Shown here: in pieces, positions 1 through 13,000 of the stretch | Layout: each line of letters starts with the position of its first letter | Numbering within the stretch: position 1 is the stretch's first letter | Assembly: GCA_015501595.1 (NCBI GenBank) | Contig: JADNRX010000018.1 | Location: 124,001 to 188,000 of the forward strand | DNA from: Hymenopellis radicata | Lineage: Eukaryota > Basidiomycota > Agaricomycetes > Agaricales > Physalacriaceae | Length of the DNA: 64,000 bases | Direction of reading: 5' to 3' | Position numbers and translations under genes: made by a program | The notes under the pieces: generated by a model | Told to the model about the DNA's origin: nothing | Databases searched by the model: none | Seen by the model: only the letters and a program-made list of their open reading frames with translations

Positions 1-2925
1 CTCCTAATATGATCGTACATGCCGCCCACTCAAAGTCCCTCCGGCGTAGATCTTCAGCAAATATCTTTCGCAACTCCGCATCCAAGGACACTGCCTGATT
101 GCCCGTCTGAACAACCTTCCCGTTGAAGAAGTCCTCTAAAGGGAACGGCAAATCATCACGATTGGAGGCTCGGCACCAGTTGATAATATCATCCAATGTG
201 GCGCGGTGTGTATCCCACCAGGAAGAGTCTTTGGGGCATAACTTCAGCAAAGTTGGCTCATTGCAGGACATCCTATTAGAAGCGATCACGATGAATGTGA
301 GGATGAAAGTTCTTGGCTGGTGCAAGTAGTCGATGAATTCAAGCCCTGACGCGGAATCCAATGCTTGTAAACCGTGGATAAAGGCAGAAATCGGTTGAAA
401 AGAGAAGGAACAGGTGGAGTCATGAGTATCGTAGTTCGCAATGTACACTTCTGAAAGCATCCACATCCATTCCCCATCGATAAAGGCTCGATACATTGCT
501 TCATTACCAATGGCAAGTGTGCTTTCCATCAGGTTAACCATCTTGAAAAAGAGGTCCCAACAAGGAAGTTGGCATCGAGATAGGTGATATGTAGGCACTT
601 GTAATAGACGGTGAAATGACGGGAACACAAATTCAGGCTGGCATGACAAGGCGAAACAACTCGATAGCTCAATGATGGCTGAAAGGGAAGCACTAAGCAG
701 GTCATAGAGTTTTGGATGCTGCCAGCCTGCTGTGTTGTAGTCACAGATTGAAGTATTATCGATGATAGTGCGAAGAAGATCGAATATTGGTGCCAAAAAG
801 TAGGGACATTCCTCAAGGATGGTGTTGTACTCCAAACACAAGATATGCATGATATATTCAAGAAGCTCTAAATGGCGACAGCTTCCTGCATCTCTATATG
901 ATGCCCAAAATTCATCTGTAACATAACACAGCGCAAATTTACCCGCCTTGTAGAGTAGTCGATAGCGTGGCGGCAACGTTGGAGAAAGGTCGTCGTCCAC
1001 GGATGAGAGCATGTTCAAAAGACAGCCTTGTACAGACTCTGAGATGTCACCCAAATGGAAGGCCAGAGCTTCATATAACGTCACTGTACTCCTCTGACCT
1101 GTCCTACACTGAACTGATAGCACATTAGGATTATTGAGAACTTTGGAAGCGGGAAGAAAGAGAGAGATGATATGGGCGTAGTCCTGGCTGGAAAGATCTT
1201 TGGAACTGTCAACTTGGAAACAATTATAAAATGACTTAACTGCCACTGCAGACCGCACCAGCACCACCCATATGAGAGGATGTAATTCAAGTTTGTTGAA
1301 GGTGCAGAAGAACTTTCGAAGGTCACTACGACCACCTATATATATATATGGCTCAGACAGTGTGCGCATGGCCCATGCAGCTGCTATGAATCGAGGTTCA
1401 TCGAAATTATAAACCAAGTACATGGCCCAATCTTTGCTTGAAAAGAAACATAATGATCGATTGAGCCGTTCACAGACACTTTCGGCGAGATGCAGGGGAC
1501 CATCACGCATGCACGACTGCAACAGATGTTGGCGCACACGTTGAATTTCATATTGATCCTCCCAAGTTGCCTGTGCATACACCTCAACGTCAGGTGGGAG
1601 CCCCCCGATCGACTGTATGACAAGGCTCTGAACAGTAGGATTGGACGAGACATTGAACAACCAATTAAGTGCATCAACGGAGAGCTTGTCATAATCTGAC
1701 TGAACCGCTATCGTCTCTAGCTGATTTAGTGTTGCTGATGATACCCTGTGAGAACGAACATGGCTGAACTTGATATCTGGGGTGTCAAGGTGCAGAAAAC
1801 GATGTATCCAGCACCGACAGATTGAAAGTGCATCATACGCCAGACGTTGGGCATATCCGGATATATAATGTGACGCTTTCCTGATAATGAGGCAAGTATG
1901 ATGGATGAAGTCCGTCAATGGGGTTTGGTACGGACATTGCGGGAAGAAGATCGGCATAGCACTGCTAACGAGGTATAACAGACAGAGGGCAACCGTGAAT
2001 ACGCCAACCGCACAGGCCAGTGACATGCGCAAAGGAATGAAGAAAAGCATGAGGCCCGCGAGGAATAGAGCGAGCGATGTATGCATGACGATGGGCAAGA
2101 GTCCAATGATAATGCTCACACGCCATTTCTGGAGACCGATAAATCGGTACTGGCGAAGATGGCTGCGTGCTCCCGGTGTGCCAGATGGTATGGATGTGTA
2201 ATGATGCAACCACTGCTTGACCAGAACAGCCGACAGAGCCACGACAAGGCTCGCTGTGAGGCTGACGACCCATAGACCATTCACCCACACCGTGATCGAG
2301 TCTGGTCTGAAAGTCTGCATAGGATTGACGGACGGAGCAGTTATGTTCAGCTGGGACGAGGCACCTTCGGCTATAGAGAGCTGAATGGCGACGAGGTCGT
2401 ATAAGAGAATCGCAGACATCGCGGTGTAGTCTGCCTGTAGGCTCTGTGACACCTGCACCAGAAACGAGGTTACCACGGCCGAGAAAAGACCAGCCTAAGA
2501 TAATAGACATTGTTGAGTGAAGTCATAATGTTAACGCGAACACTCACAAATACGAGCATGACATCGAGACCGTCGCGAGCTTGCCCAACAAACACCGCAT
2601 CGAATGCGGCCGCCTCCTCGACGAGTGTACGCCATACCCGCGCGTTGGGAGCGGTCTCCTCACCATACGGGTCTTCGGGAAACCGCTCCTCGTAGTTGTC
2701 GTTGAAGACAGGGTGCTGATAGTAGTTGGCACCCTGCTTCAGAACACCGAAGAAAGGTTGTCCTGTTGAAACCTGTGGCGCGGCCGTACTGTTTGTAATA
2801 GATTCTTGCGCGCCGGACGCCTGTACAGCTGGTGTAGATGGCCCCGGTTCTGAAGGAGGCGCCGGTGCGCTGTTGATGGAATTTTGTAAAGGGGTTGAAT
2901 CGTTCGATACTTCGGGGTCTGACAT
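1..2925 (-). CDS. DUF6535 domain membrane protein (partial, runs off left edge)
   Basis: Two exons are visible: 2548-2925 (126 codons from the ATG at 2925) and 1-2494, which stays open to the window edge (at least 831 codons). The intron 2495-2547 (53 nt) begins GTGAGTG and ends TTAG, phase 0. Exon 1 has a low-complexity Pro/Ser/Thr start and then a conserved block with RVWRTLVEEAAAFDA. Exon 2 opens with AGLFSAVVTSFLVQ and carries about four hydrophobic segments (near LWVVSLTASLVVALSAVLV, IIIGLLPIVMHTSLALFL and ACAVGVFTVALCLLYLVS), then a long soluble helical tail. This is the layout of DUF6535 proteins of Agaricomycetes, whose function is unknown. A paralogue (55585-58484), a pseudogene (13701-15240) and a relic (46632-46915) lie in the window. 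A start at the upstream in-frame GTG (2937) is less likely. Confidence 0.85.
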
Positions 2926-3696
2926 CAGGACTTGCACGGAAATGAAGTGGGCTCTGGGAGGTAAGCAAGTAACTTATAGGGGCAGCCGCACTGCCTATGA
3001 GCTGTGGTGAATGCAGGGGATAAATCACGATAGAAGCATCAGCACAGCACATTGTACTGCAGCCCACAGCCAATGAGGCGAGGCTGGTGGACCAGAGTCG
3101 CTGCATCTGACAGCCGTAATGACATGGGTGTGAAGCGCGCAGTTAACGAGGCCAATCCTATTCATAGCCCAGCCTGGGAGCTGTCACAGATGTTGTGTTG
3201 AAGAAGTCCGCTCCTTTATCCAAGCCGATGGAACACTCCCAGCCATCTGAAATATATGTTCAAGTGTTTACATTCAAGAGATAAAGGGATAGCAACGTAC
3301 GGCTGTCAAGTTTTACACCAAGTTCTGTGCTGAGAAAAGAATGAGGGAGAGCATATTTTGAATAATGCTGACCGGAGGCGAAAAGCAACAATTTCACGAC
3401 TGGGGAATCGCCAGTGACAGAAGGACATAATGTAATTCGAGTACAAAACGAATTGATTCCATTGAGACAAGTCTTCCTAGACTAACTGCTTGCGTGATGT
3501 GGGAAAAGGGGAGACTCGTTCGGGGCGTCCGAGTCGACCTTGGGGTGAGCAGAGAAGGGGACTGAAACCTCCAACCTTCCTCTGCTCCACAAAAACGAGC
3601 GGTTCGAGGTCTTGATCCGCTCGAGGTTGAATACGCACGACTGTCACTGGTCGCGGTACGGAAGAGAAGAGCCACGGCGTCACGTGTTATCTAAAC
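2926..3696. other. Intergenic, upstream of the DUF6535 gene
   Basis: No convincing gene. ORFs here are short and lack family features. It holds the presumed promoter of the DUF6535 gene that starts at 2925. A CACGTG palindrome lies at 3681-3686 next to the gypsy insertion site; its relevance is unknown. Confidence 0.5.
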
Positions 3697-3701
3697 GTAT
3701 C
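3697..3701. repeat. Target-site duplication GTATC, left copy (gypsy)
   Basis: GTATC directly abuts the LTR at 3702 and is repeated at 13631-13635 directly after the other LTR. A 5-bp duplication is usual for Ty3/gypsy integrases. Confidence 0.93.
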
Positions 3702-4011
3702 TGTGAGGATAGCGTGATCGAAGACCACGGTATCCGTCACACGGGTATGTCGAGAAGGCGATGAGAGTCGAGTCGGGGGACGAGAGTCTCAGAGGATCCG
3801 AAATGACTGGGTAAAAGTGTAGATTCGGAGAACCTGCTAACTACTCTAGCTACGCGAGTATTTATAGTAAAATTAGAGCTGAGTAATAGCAGTATAGTAA
3901 TAGATACTTTTTGGGATAACTCTGGGGATAAACGAAGAGGAGAGATGGGTCGGTATACAAGTCCGATGTGACAGGAAGAGAGACGAGGCGCGAAGTAACG
4001 CGATCGTTACA
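3702..4011 (-). repeat. Gypsy 3' LTR (310 bp)
   Basis: Same sequence as 13321-13630. On the minus strand it starts TGTAACGATCG and ends CTCACA. It contains TATAAATA (plus-strand coordinates 3859-3866), oriented toward the DUF6535 gene at 2925. Confidence 0.95.
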
Positions 4012-4031
4012 TACGCCCTCCGAACCTTCCC
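4012..4031 (-). other. Polypurine-like tract before the gypsy 3' LTR
   Basis: On the minus strand a G/A-rich stretch including GGAGGGCGTA ends directly at the 3' LTR. That is where plus-strand priming is expected in an LTR element. The assignment rests on position and composition. Confidence 0.55.
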
Positions 4032-4044
4032 AAAGGGTAAGGTT

Positions 4045-7000
4045 CTAAGCCCGCGCCTTGCCTTTGTCCTTGGGCTTGTAGGTAGTGCCGGCGCGCGCGA
4101 ACTTGGCCTCAGCCGCGGCCTTCTCCTTCTGATTCAACTTGTGATTGGCCCGGATCTGCTCCTGCCACTTGTCAATGCTGGCGTTCTTCCTCTTCTCGAA
4201 GTCTGCATCGAGCTCGGCACGCCTCCTGGCGGAAACCTCCGCCCGGCGTTCCTCTGCCAAGCGCGCCTGGACAATCTTCTCGAGACGTGCATCCTCCTCG
4301 CGCTGCCTCTTCTTGTTGAGTCGTTCGGCCTTCTTGCGTTCAACGAACTCGCGGTGCTTCTTCTGGTCCCTGGCCGCATTGAGTAAGAGATCGAAGAAGA
4401 GGGCTGATTCGTCAGACGAGCGTGTGCTTTCCATGATTGCACGGACGTCGTCTGCGAGGGGGAGCATGGTGGTGGCAGAGGTGCGAGTGGTGGTGACGGA
4501 GTCCGCAACGGAGGCGGGAGCCTTGGGAAACTTGGTGGGTAGAGGCTTGGTGGGGCGAGGCTCGTCAATGTGGATGGAGGAGGTCGAGTCCCAGACAGGA
4601 GGCGGCCCAGCAGGACGTGGTCCCGACGCAGCAGGAGGCTCTGCCATGGGAACAGAGCCTTGAGGATCAGCTGCGAAATCACTAGGCTCACCCATAAGGT
4701 GATCGTCATCGCGGTAGTTGATCAACTCGCCCTGCCAATCAACGTTCAGGTCGAAGCTTCCGGCGGGGATAGTGATAGGGAAGTGGGAGGGAGTGACTAG
4801 AACGAAGTCGGGCTTCATCAGCTCGTCAAAGTCAACCGTGTCCGTAGTGAGGCTGACAGTCGGGAAGCGAGCTGCGATCTCCGTGGGACGCACATTCGAG
4901 TTCCAGGCATCCCACAGGCGCTTCCACGTCGAGGGGGTCTCAGCAGAGTGGGCGTACTGGGGGAACCGAGTGATGTCTGCCACGGACGCCTTGTGGTTGC
5001 GGATGTCGAAGAGGATCTGGCACGACTCCGATGCCTGGTCGTAACCGACGATGCAAAGGCCGTATCGGTCGGTGAAGTGGAAAGACTCGTTCTCTGGGTC
5101 GTCGGTGAAGATGGAGTTGGGGAAGTTGAGAATGACAGGCATCTCAACCTGTAGAGGGCTGAGTCCGGCGGCAAGGCGTTCATTGCGCGCACGGATCCGG
5201 TCAAGAGTCGATGGGAATGAGTCCGGATGGAGAGAAGCAGGGGGAGTGGTGTGGGAAAGATCAATGAGGTCGACGGACATGATGGCAAGAGGTAATGATG
5301 GGGGCGTTAAAGCTGACGGCGTGTCGCCCCCCGACCCATTAAATATGGGCGAGTCATCTATATCAAATAGAGAAAGCTGCGAAAATTCAATTTGAATGTC
5401 GTCAGTTTTCAGAGCGGGTAATCGAGTCAATTTTTCCGCCGATTCAACACCTTGTACCTCAAGATACTGCTCAAGGGCATGTAAATGGTCTACCTTACTT
5501 AGTGGTAGCCACGTAACATCACCTGCTTTCCACTTAAGCTCAAACAGAAGATTGTCGCCATAGCCAGAATGGCGGAGGATGCGATCCACGGCCCATTCAC
5601 TCTGTGGCGTGTCAAATGCGGAGATTTGAGTATCTAAACGGCCCGGAAAAAGACGGTCGTCATTAGGCACATGGATCCGTAAAAGAGACGCGTGGAACAC
5701 GTCGTGAATCCCGCGTTGCTTCAAGGGAGCTGGCAGATCAAGTCGAAACGAGGTATCATTGAAGTTTCGTAGAATACGGTACGGTCCAATGTACTTCGGG
5801 ACAAGCTTTCGTACGGTACCTTTTGGGAAGGAGATATTCTTCGTCGAGAGATAAACAAAGTCATCAACTTCGAAAGGAACTGCACGTCGTTTCCGATTGG
5901 CGTCTCGAGTCTGTTTGACGCGGGCAGCAAGAATGCTGTCATGCGCTCCCATAACGGCCTGTTTAAGCCGTTGAGCGAATACTCGCACACCGGGATATTC
6001 ATCCTTACCAGCAGCATCCCAAACCATGGAGCGGGGAATCCGTCCGGAGTTGAGGAAGAAGGGCGAATACCCGGTCGTCTCTGATCGTGCCAAGTTGATG
6101 GCAAATTCGACTGCCGGGAGTTTCGAAACCCAATCGCGGTGGGTCGGTGAGATACATTGTCGCAGCATTTGCTCGATCGTCCGATTGGCGCGTTCCGTGA
6201 GTCCGTCCGTCTCGGGGTGGTAAGCAGAAGACATCTTGAACTTCGTGCCTATGAGAGCATGAAGATGAGTCCAGAATTGACTGGTGAAGAGAGAATCTCG
6301 ATCACTTACAATGGCTTTTGGTAAACCATGGTGCTTGTAGACTTCAGAGAAGACAAGCTCTGCAACATCCTTAGCCTTGTAGTTTGTCCTACCAGGAACT
6401 AAGTGGACCATACCAGTAAGGTGGTCCACGATGACTGCAAGCGAGTCGAACGATCCATCGCGGTTCTTGGACAAGGGTAACGGTCCCATGAAGTCGATGC
6501 CAATAACTTCCCATGGAGTCGAGGGAGGTCCAAGTGGTTTTAGCTGCCCATAGGGTTTCTGATTGTTAGGTTTAATCCGCGCACAAACAGAGCAAGACGT
6601 ACAAAACGCCTCGATATCCTTCGCCATGGATTTCCACCATACCTGGGTACGGAGGTAGGCAAGCGTCTTGCGATAGCCAAGATGTGCGAGAAGCGAATGT
6701 GCTTCATCGATTATGACCTCGTGAATGCTTCGTCCATTGACCAGAAGTTTGGGTACACATAGGAGTCGACGTTCCTCAAGTCGCAGGTAAATCAATCCGT
6801 TGTCAACATCGAAATTGCGAAATTCCTTGGGTTTCGCGAGTACTGCGCGAAAGACGGGGTCACCAGCGTATTTGTCGCGAATTATTCGTGGAAGGTCGAG
6901 ACCAGCGCGTCCGTCTGCTAAGACGTTGATGATGGTTGCATCCAAGTCAGGGGATACTGTTTTTGCTTCCGTGGGACTTTTGGTGGATTGATCCGCCTTA

Positions 7001-10000
7001 AGTCCGAAACTCGTCTTCAGACCGTCACCTACCCCAGCTGGGGTAGGGGCGAGTTCAACCGTAATTCGCTCTGGCTGGTTTCGAACCGCCTGAGGATAAG
7101 ACTGGCTCTGAGCCGGCGTACTCGTTTGGCTACGCGCCGACGAGCTTGGTGTCTCTTGGCTCTGCGCCGGGGATTTTACAGCAGGACCAGGACAAGGAGC
7201 AGCAAGACCAGGACCAGGGCCAGGATTCGGGACTGTGGCTTTGGGAACCTGGGTGTCTGGTGGGATAGACGTCGTGGCGGGTTCAGAGTCGTGCGACGCT
7301 GGTGGAATGTCGTCTTGAACGTCGGGTGTATTTCCGCCCTCAGTTCGTTCCTTTGGTCCCCGAAGGACGAATTTTCCCTTCATCCGACGGGCAAACGCTG
7401 TAGCTTCATCCACGGTGCGTTTTTTCCTGGGCACGGGCGCATAGCTGACCGGTTTTCGTTCGCGTAGATTCATTGCGGCATTCTTCAGACCATCAGGAGC
7501 GCGAGACGCGCCCTCCGTTCCAACAAGCAGAGGTGCTGTGACGCCAAATTTTTCCAGTGAGTCGTTGTCTACAACGTCGTGATATGTGTACTCACTACGC
7601 GAGCGCAGTGTACCCTTTGCTTCGTTGGAGTAAATGCGGGATAGCGAGTCAGCGAGGACGTTGTCGACCCCGCGGACGTACTCCACTTTGAAGTCGAACA
7701 TTCCTAGCTTCTCAAGCCAGCGCGCTTGTCGGCCCGATAGATCCTTCTGCGAGAGCAGGTACGTTAATCCTTTATGATCTGTTACCCAAGTAAAACTTAA
7801 GCCTTGCAGTATGTCGCGATAGCGCATCATTGTCTCGACGCCGGCGAGCATCTCGATTTCGTGAACGGGGTAATTCTGTTGGGCAGCGTTGAGCTTCGCT
7901 GAATAGTACGCCGCGACGGAGCCGCTCTTCCAATCGTGGCCTTGGATTACGACGCCAGCTATACCAGTGGCACATCCATCAGTAACCAACCATACGGGAG
8001 GTGCACCTTCAGAATAGTCCAACGGTACGCGACTGCGTTTACCGCCAGCTTCGATTTTTCGCTTAACATCTTCAAAAGCGCGTTGTTCGGTGTACCCCCA
8101 TCGATAGGGAACAGCATCGCCAGTTATTGCTGACAAGACACCCATAGGTACGCGTACTGAGTCAACGTCGTCCGCTAAGTAACCAACTGACCCGAGAAAT
8201 CCCCGCAGGAGATCCCTATTAGTCGGTGTCGGCCACTTCAGCACGGAGTCGACCTTGTGCGGGTCCATTCGAATGCCGGAGTCGTCAATGATGCTGCCAA
8301 GAACTTTGACCTCGTTGACAAGAATCTTCATCTTGCGTTCCGCAAGATAGAACTTGTGCTTAGACAAGATGTCAATAACCGTCCGTAAGTGTTCCAAGTG
8401 TTCTTCGAGCGAATTAGAATAGATAATAATGTCATCTAGGTAAACATCCATCCAGCGCCCAATGAACGCGGCGAAGTAGTAGTACATAATCGTCTGAAAT
8501 GTAGCAGGTGCGTTGCAGTCGCCCTGTTGCATCACAAGGCTAACCATAACACCATCAGGTGTTGCAACGGCGGATCGAGGAACGTGTTCGGGCACTATAC
8601 GGATCTGCTCGAACGCGTCGCTGCCATCCATAGTGCTGCGATACTTGGCGTTAGCGATGCGACGACGAATTCCATGTTGGTCAGGAATCGGTGAAGCCAG
8701 CTTCTTCGTGTTGTTATTGCGAGCGCGTAGGTCGCAGACAACGCGAAGTCGCTTTGGGTCATCAATCTTGGGGATTAGGAGCAGAGGGGAGGTATTCCTG
8801 GCAGTCGAGACCTGCCAGCGACCCGTCCGTAAGTAATCATCACGTTTGGAAGCCCATTGTTCACGAAACTTCTCAGGACATTTTGATGGGCGCCACGGGT
8901 ATCTCTTGCTTTCATCAATCAGAGGTATCTCGTGGTTGATTTCCCGTAACGGCGGTAATGGCGTCTCTGCCGCTTTCTTGAACAGAGGACGCGCGTATTC
9001 AAGGATTTCTTGACGCGACTTCTCCAGAATTGATTCCTCGACGCGCGCACTGTTGGACGCGATGCGAGAAGTCCACGACCCGGATGTTATGGGTAGGCTT
9101 TCAATACTTCCGATGATCACGCGAGGCTCATTGAAACCTACAGACACGCTGTGCTGATGGAGCCAGGGAGTGCCCAGAATCATATCATATCCTGACAGGT
9201 TCGCAACATCAAAATAACGTTCTTCATTGATTTCCTGATATGCAAACATAGCGCGAGCACCATAATTTATCTTCGACCGGGACCCCTGGACAGCGAGTTG
9301 AAGTGCGAGAGGTTTCTCGAGCACGATCTTGGTGAGTTTGAGCTGGTCCAGGACTGTGGTGGACACTATGTCTGCCATAGAACCGGAATCAATTAACGCT
9401 TTCACAGGATGACCGTTAAGACGTACCGCGATAACAATGGTTTTGGGGACGTGTCGGCCGGTGTCCTTCACCCGAGCCGAGTTCCTCTGAACAGCTGCGT
9501 ATCTATCCCGCGGTACTTGCGCGCCGGATACTCGCAGGACGTCAAGGTTCTCGTCCATGCGTTCCATCTCGGTTTGTAGGTAACCGAAAAGAGGTACGTC
9601 GTCCCAGTTATCATCAAGAGTCCAGCCCACAGATTCTGACATTCTTGCTAGGAGAACGCGATACCAATTGTTAAGATTGAACAACGGGTTTCGCACAAGA
9701 TCAATGGCCAGCGTTAATCGAAGATCATGGTGCGTATCCCAGATTATTAGCGCAACCTTCGTGTCATCCGTTCTGCAGTGGAAGCGTTGAGTCCGCCGAG
9801 GATTCTTCAAATCACCGGGATGGAATATGTTCAGGTAAAGTTCAACTGCTTCTTCTTCCAAACACTGAATTCGACCTTTTCCTGACCAGGCGTTATCCGA
9901 GGGAAGGGCATACCAGTTCACGCCGTTGCGTGTACCGCGCTGCATGGCGTACCATTCGACAAGTGGGAAGGTAGGGTCTTCAGCAAGATCGCGAGGGATT

Positions 10001-13000
10001 AACAACTGATCCCAATTATCAAGGGTTTCATAATGGCTATCACATACGACGTATTTATCGTCCGACGTCCTGTACGCGAAAATGCGACGTGGTTCCGTGA
10101 TATCCTTTTCGCCTGGATACGGCGCTGCTTTTGCGAGTTCGAATCCAATCGCGTCAGCTCGTAACCAGCCGATTTTGTTATGTTCCAAGATCATCGAGTA
10201 TGTGTCGTGTGTTTCGGGGTCAAACCGGCGAAATGCAACACCTTCGGTTGCCAGAACTGACATGGGAAGGAGCTTGTCAGGACAGGGTTGTGGAGCCTTG
10301 GTTTCAACGAGAGTTCGTGGTCGGGCTCCAAGACAATCTGAGAGGTTGAAGTCATGGCCGATTGGCGGGCAGCGGAAGCAATGAGTACGAACTGGTTCGC
10401 ACTCAGGCCCGAGGTCCCCGGAGGAGTACTTCGCCTGCTGTTTTCGAGCGGGCGTGGAGTGAAGCCAAGGCGCAGGGGTATCGCCGTCTGAGCCAGAGCT
10501 CTCATAGCCGTCTGAATCGGAGGCGTCGTCGCCCTCTGAATCACATTCAGTAACACTAACGAGCGATGGAGGACCGGTGGAGCAAGGTGCCGTGTTGTGA
10601 TAGATTTCTTGGCGCATATCGCGCTCGAAGAAATCTTCCCAGCTGACAGGATTGTCTCTGGTGATATCCTCTTCTTCGTCTTCGCTGTCGGAGACATCTT
10701 GGAGAGGGGGAAGACTGTCATACTCAGAATCACTGGCGTTGTACTGATCATTGTCAAGTAGCCTTTCAACGAAATGCTCAACTTCAGAGAGCTCGGCAGC
10801 GAGCTCGTCTTCTGAGTCAGTGGTATTCCCTTCTTCATCGGTTGTCCACTCATCTGAATCAGAATTAGGACATGTAAAACAAACGGAAGACGTCCAAATG
10901 TCATTTGTGCTATCAACAACAGGTTCGGGAGCAGTATCAAGACGCGCGCTAGAGGAGTGGATCCCTGGCGGGCCTCCACTCCTACCTCCAGAAACACTTT
11001 TCCCATCGGGACACTGATACGACATGTGTCCCGCGCCGCCGCACCGGAAACAAAGGTTCTTGGAGCGGTATTCCTCCTTCTCCTTTTCTGTGAGTTCGCG
11101 TCGTTTAGGTTTGGGCCTGGCATCCCTTGCCTGTGGACCGAACTTGCGATTACCATGATTACGGCGTTGACGTTGGCTTCGAGTTAGGCTAACACGAGGA
11201 CCGTTGAACCGCGAACTTGCAGCCTGGAGAGGTCGAGTTGAGCTGGATGAAGCTTTCGTGGGAGGATGGTTCCATGACTTTGAATTGTCACCGCGCCGAT
11301 TATTGAGGTTTGTCCGCTCATAATCACGTCGTCCGATTGCTAAGATCATCTCAGCAAGCTCGGCGGCATTGACTACTTCATCGTACGAGGATGTTTCAGG
11401 CGTAAGCTTCTCTTTCCAAAGTTCTTGTTGAATCCGAGAGTTTAGACTACGCCAGAGACGAATAACCCTATCACGTTCGTCGGTAATACCAACCGTGTTG
11501 AACAGTTCGCTCAAGGACGTGATATGTTGTCGTACGGTTCGTTCGCCCTGTCGACAATTGTCCAATTTAGCGCGCTGATCCATCCGATAGGTCAAAGGGA
11601 AGCAGTGATTGTAAAGCGCCGTGAAGAATTGCTTCAGGCGCCAGTTCCGGACATCATCAGCTACCTTGCTGATGTAGAAGTCGTGGGCTATACCCGTCAG
11701 GTACCGAGCAAGTTTGGACACGCGATACTTCTTGGCGACACGACCGTCGCGGACATACGAGGTACCATCGGTCACGAACTTCATGAAATCGCGAACACTT
11801 GCTGACCCGTTGTACTTCTCAGGTGGTTCCGGCTTCAGAAGAGATTTGCGAGTCTTCTTCTTCTTAGAGTGTTTCTTCGAGGCATGCCGCCTAGACTTCT
11901 TCTTACCCGAGGAGTCAGAATCGGATTCAGACTCACTCGAATCACTAGACGAAGACGACGAGGAGCTAGAGCTTGAGCTCGAAGATGGACTACTGGAATC
12001 ATCTGGTAAGTCCTTTCGGTTGTTCCTTTTCCCTCCGTTAAGAAGTTTGTCAAGGTGGCTTTCCGGGGCGATTTGCTTAGACGGGATGAAGAAATCCTTG
12101 GCGCTGCTTGCCTTAGACTTGGACCTTGTTCGCGGACGTTCTTCCACCATGTCACGGATCTTTTCGGTGATATTGTCCGTAATTGGAGAAGAGGTGGCGC
12201 GTTTCTTGGACTTCTTCTTCTTGCGCTTAACCTTTTCAGGTTTGGCTTCGCTTTCAGACAACTCGGAGGAGGATTCAAGGATGTATTTCGATAGTTTATA
12301 CGGTCCTTTGCGCTTTGGCGGCGCATCTTCGTCTTCGACTTCTTCTAGAGTGGCCTTCCGGCTCTTCTGTGGAGCGGGCGGAGCCGGCGTCTTGGGGTTG
12401 AACGTGTCAGTGGGGCTTTCGTCGCCCGACTGATCATCAACGTTCTCGAATGCGGTGCTCGAGAACAAGCGGGGTCCACTTATGACCCTAGCGGGAGGTT
12501 TCTTTTGGGATTTGAAACCTTGGAGCATGGCCTCTTGTAAGAGGATTCCATCTCCGTCTTCTGTCTTGAAATTGACATTCCCCCAGTTACGAGGGTCTAC
12601 GCCCTTCCCCTTTCCGGTGTATGCTAGTTCCGGAGACTCAGGACGGGCAGGAACTTCGGGCTCGGACTCATCCTCGGATGATAGGTCGGAGCGTTCGCCG
12701 GGCTCATAAATTTTGAGCGCATGTACGCGGCGTGAAATCAAATCTTTTTGACCATGCGAGAGCGCACTCTCGGCCGCGCGGATAACCTCAGTTTTTTCTT
12801 CGGCCAATTGCAATTCATCGTGCAAGTTAATTTTATTGTGTCTACTACCAGAGCGGGAGGTGCTACGAGAGTAAGATACGGTGGTCCATGGGAGAGGGTT
12901 TTCTTCCTCCTCCTGCTTGATGGGACACACGAAGTCAAGGTCATCGCTGACCAGAGTCGCCCGAGGAACATCGCAATGTTCTTCGGGGATACGCGAGGGC

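Noticed and set aside
3394..3683. Minus-strand ORFs between the DUF6535 gene and the gypsy element
   Set aside because: Short, no motif, no splice continuity with the DUF6535 gene.
11714..12433. 239-codon plus-strand ORF
   Set aside because: Antisense shadow of the gypsy Gag; low complexity mirrors the Ser/Glu-rich coding strand.
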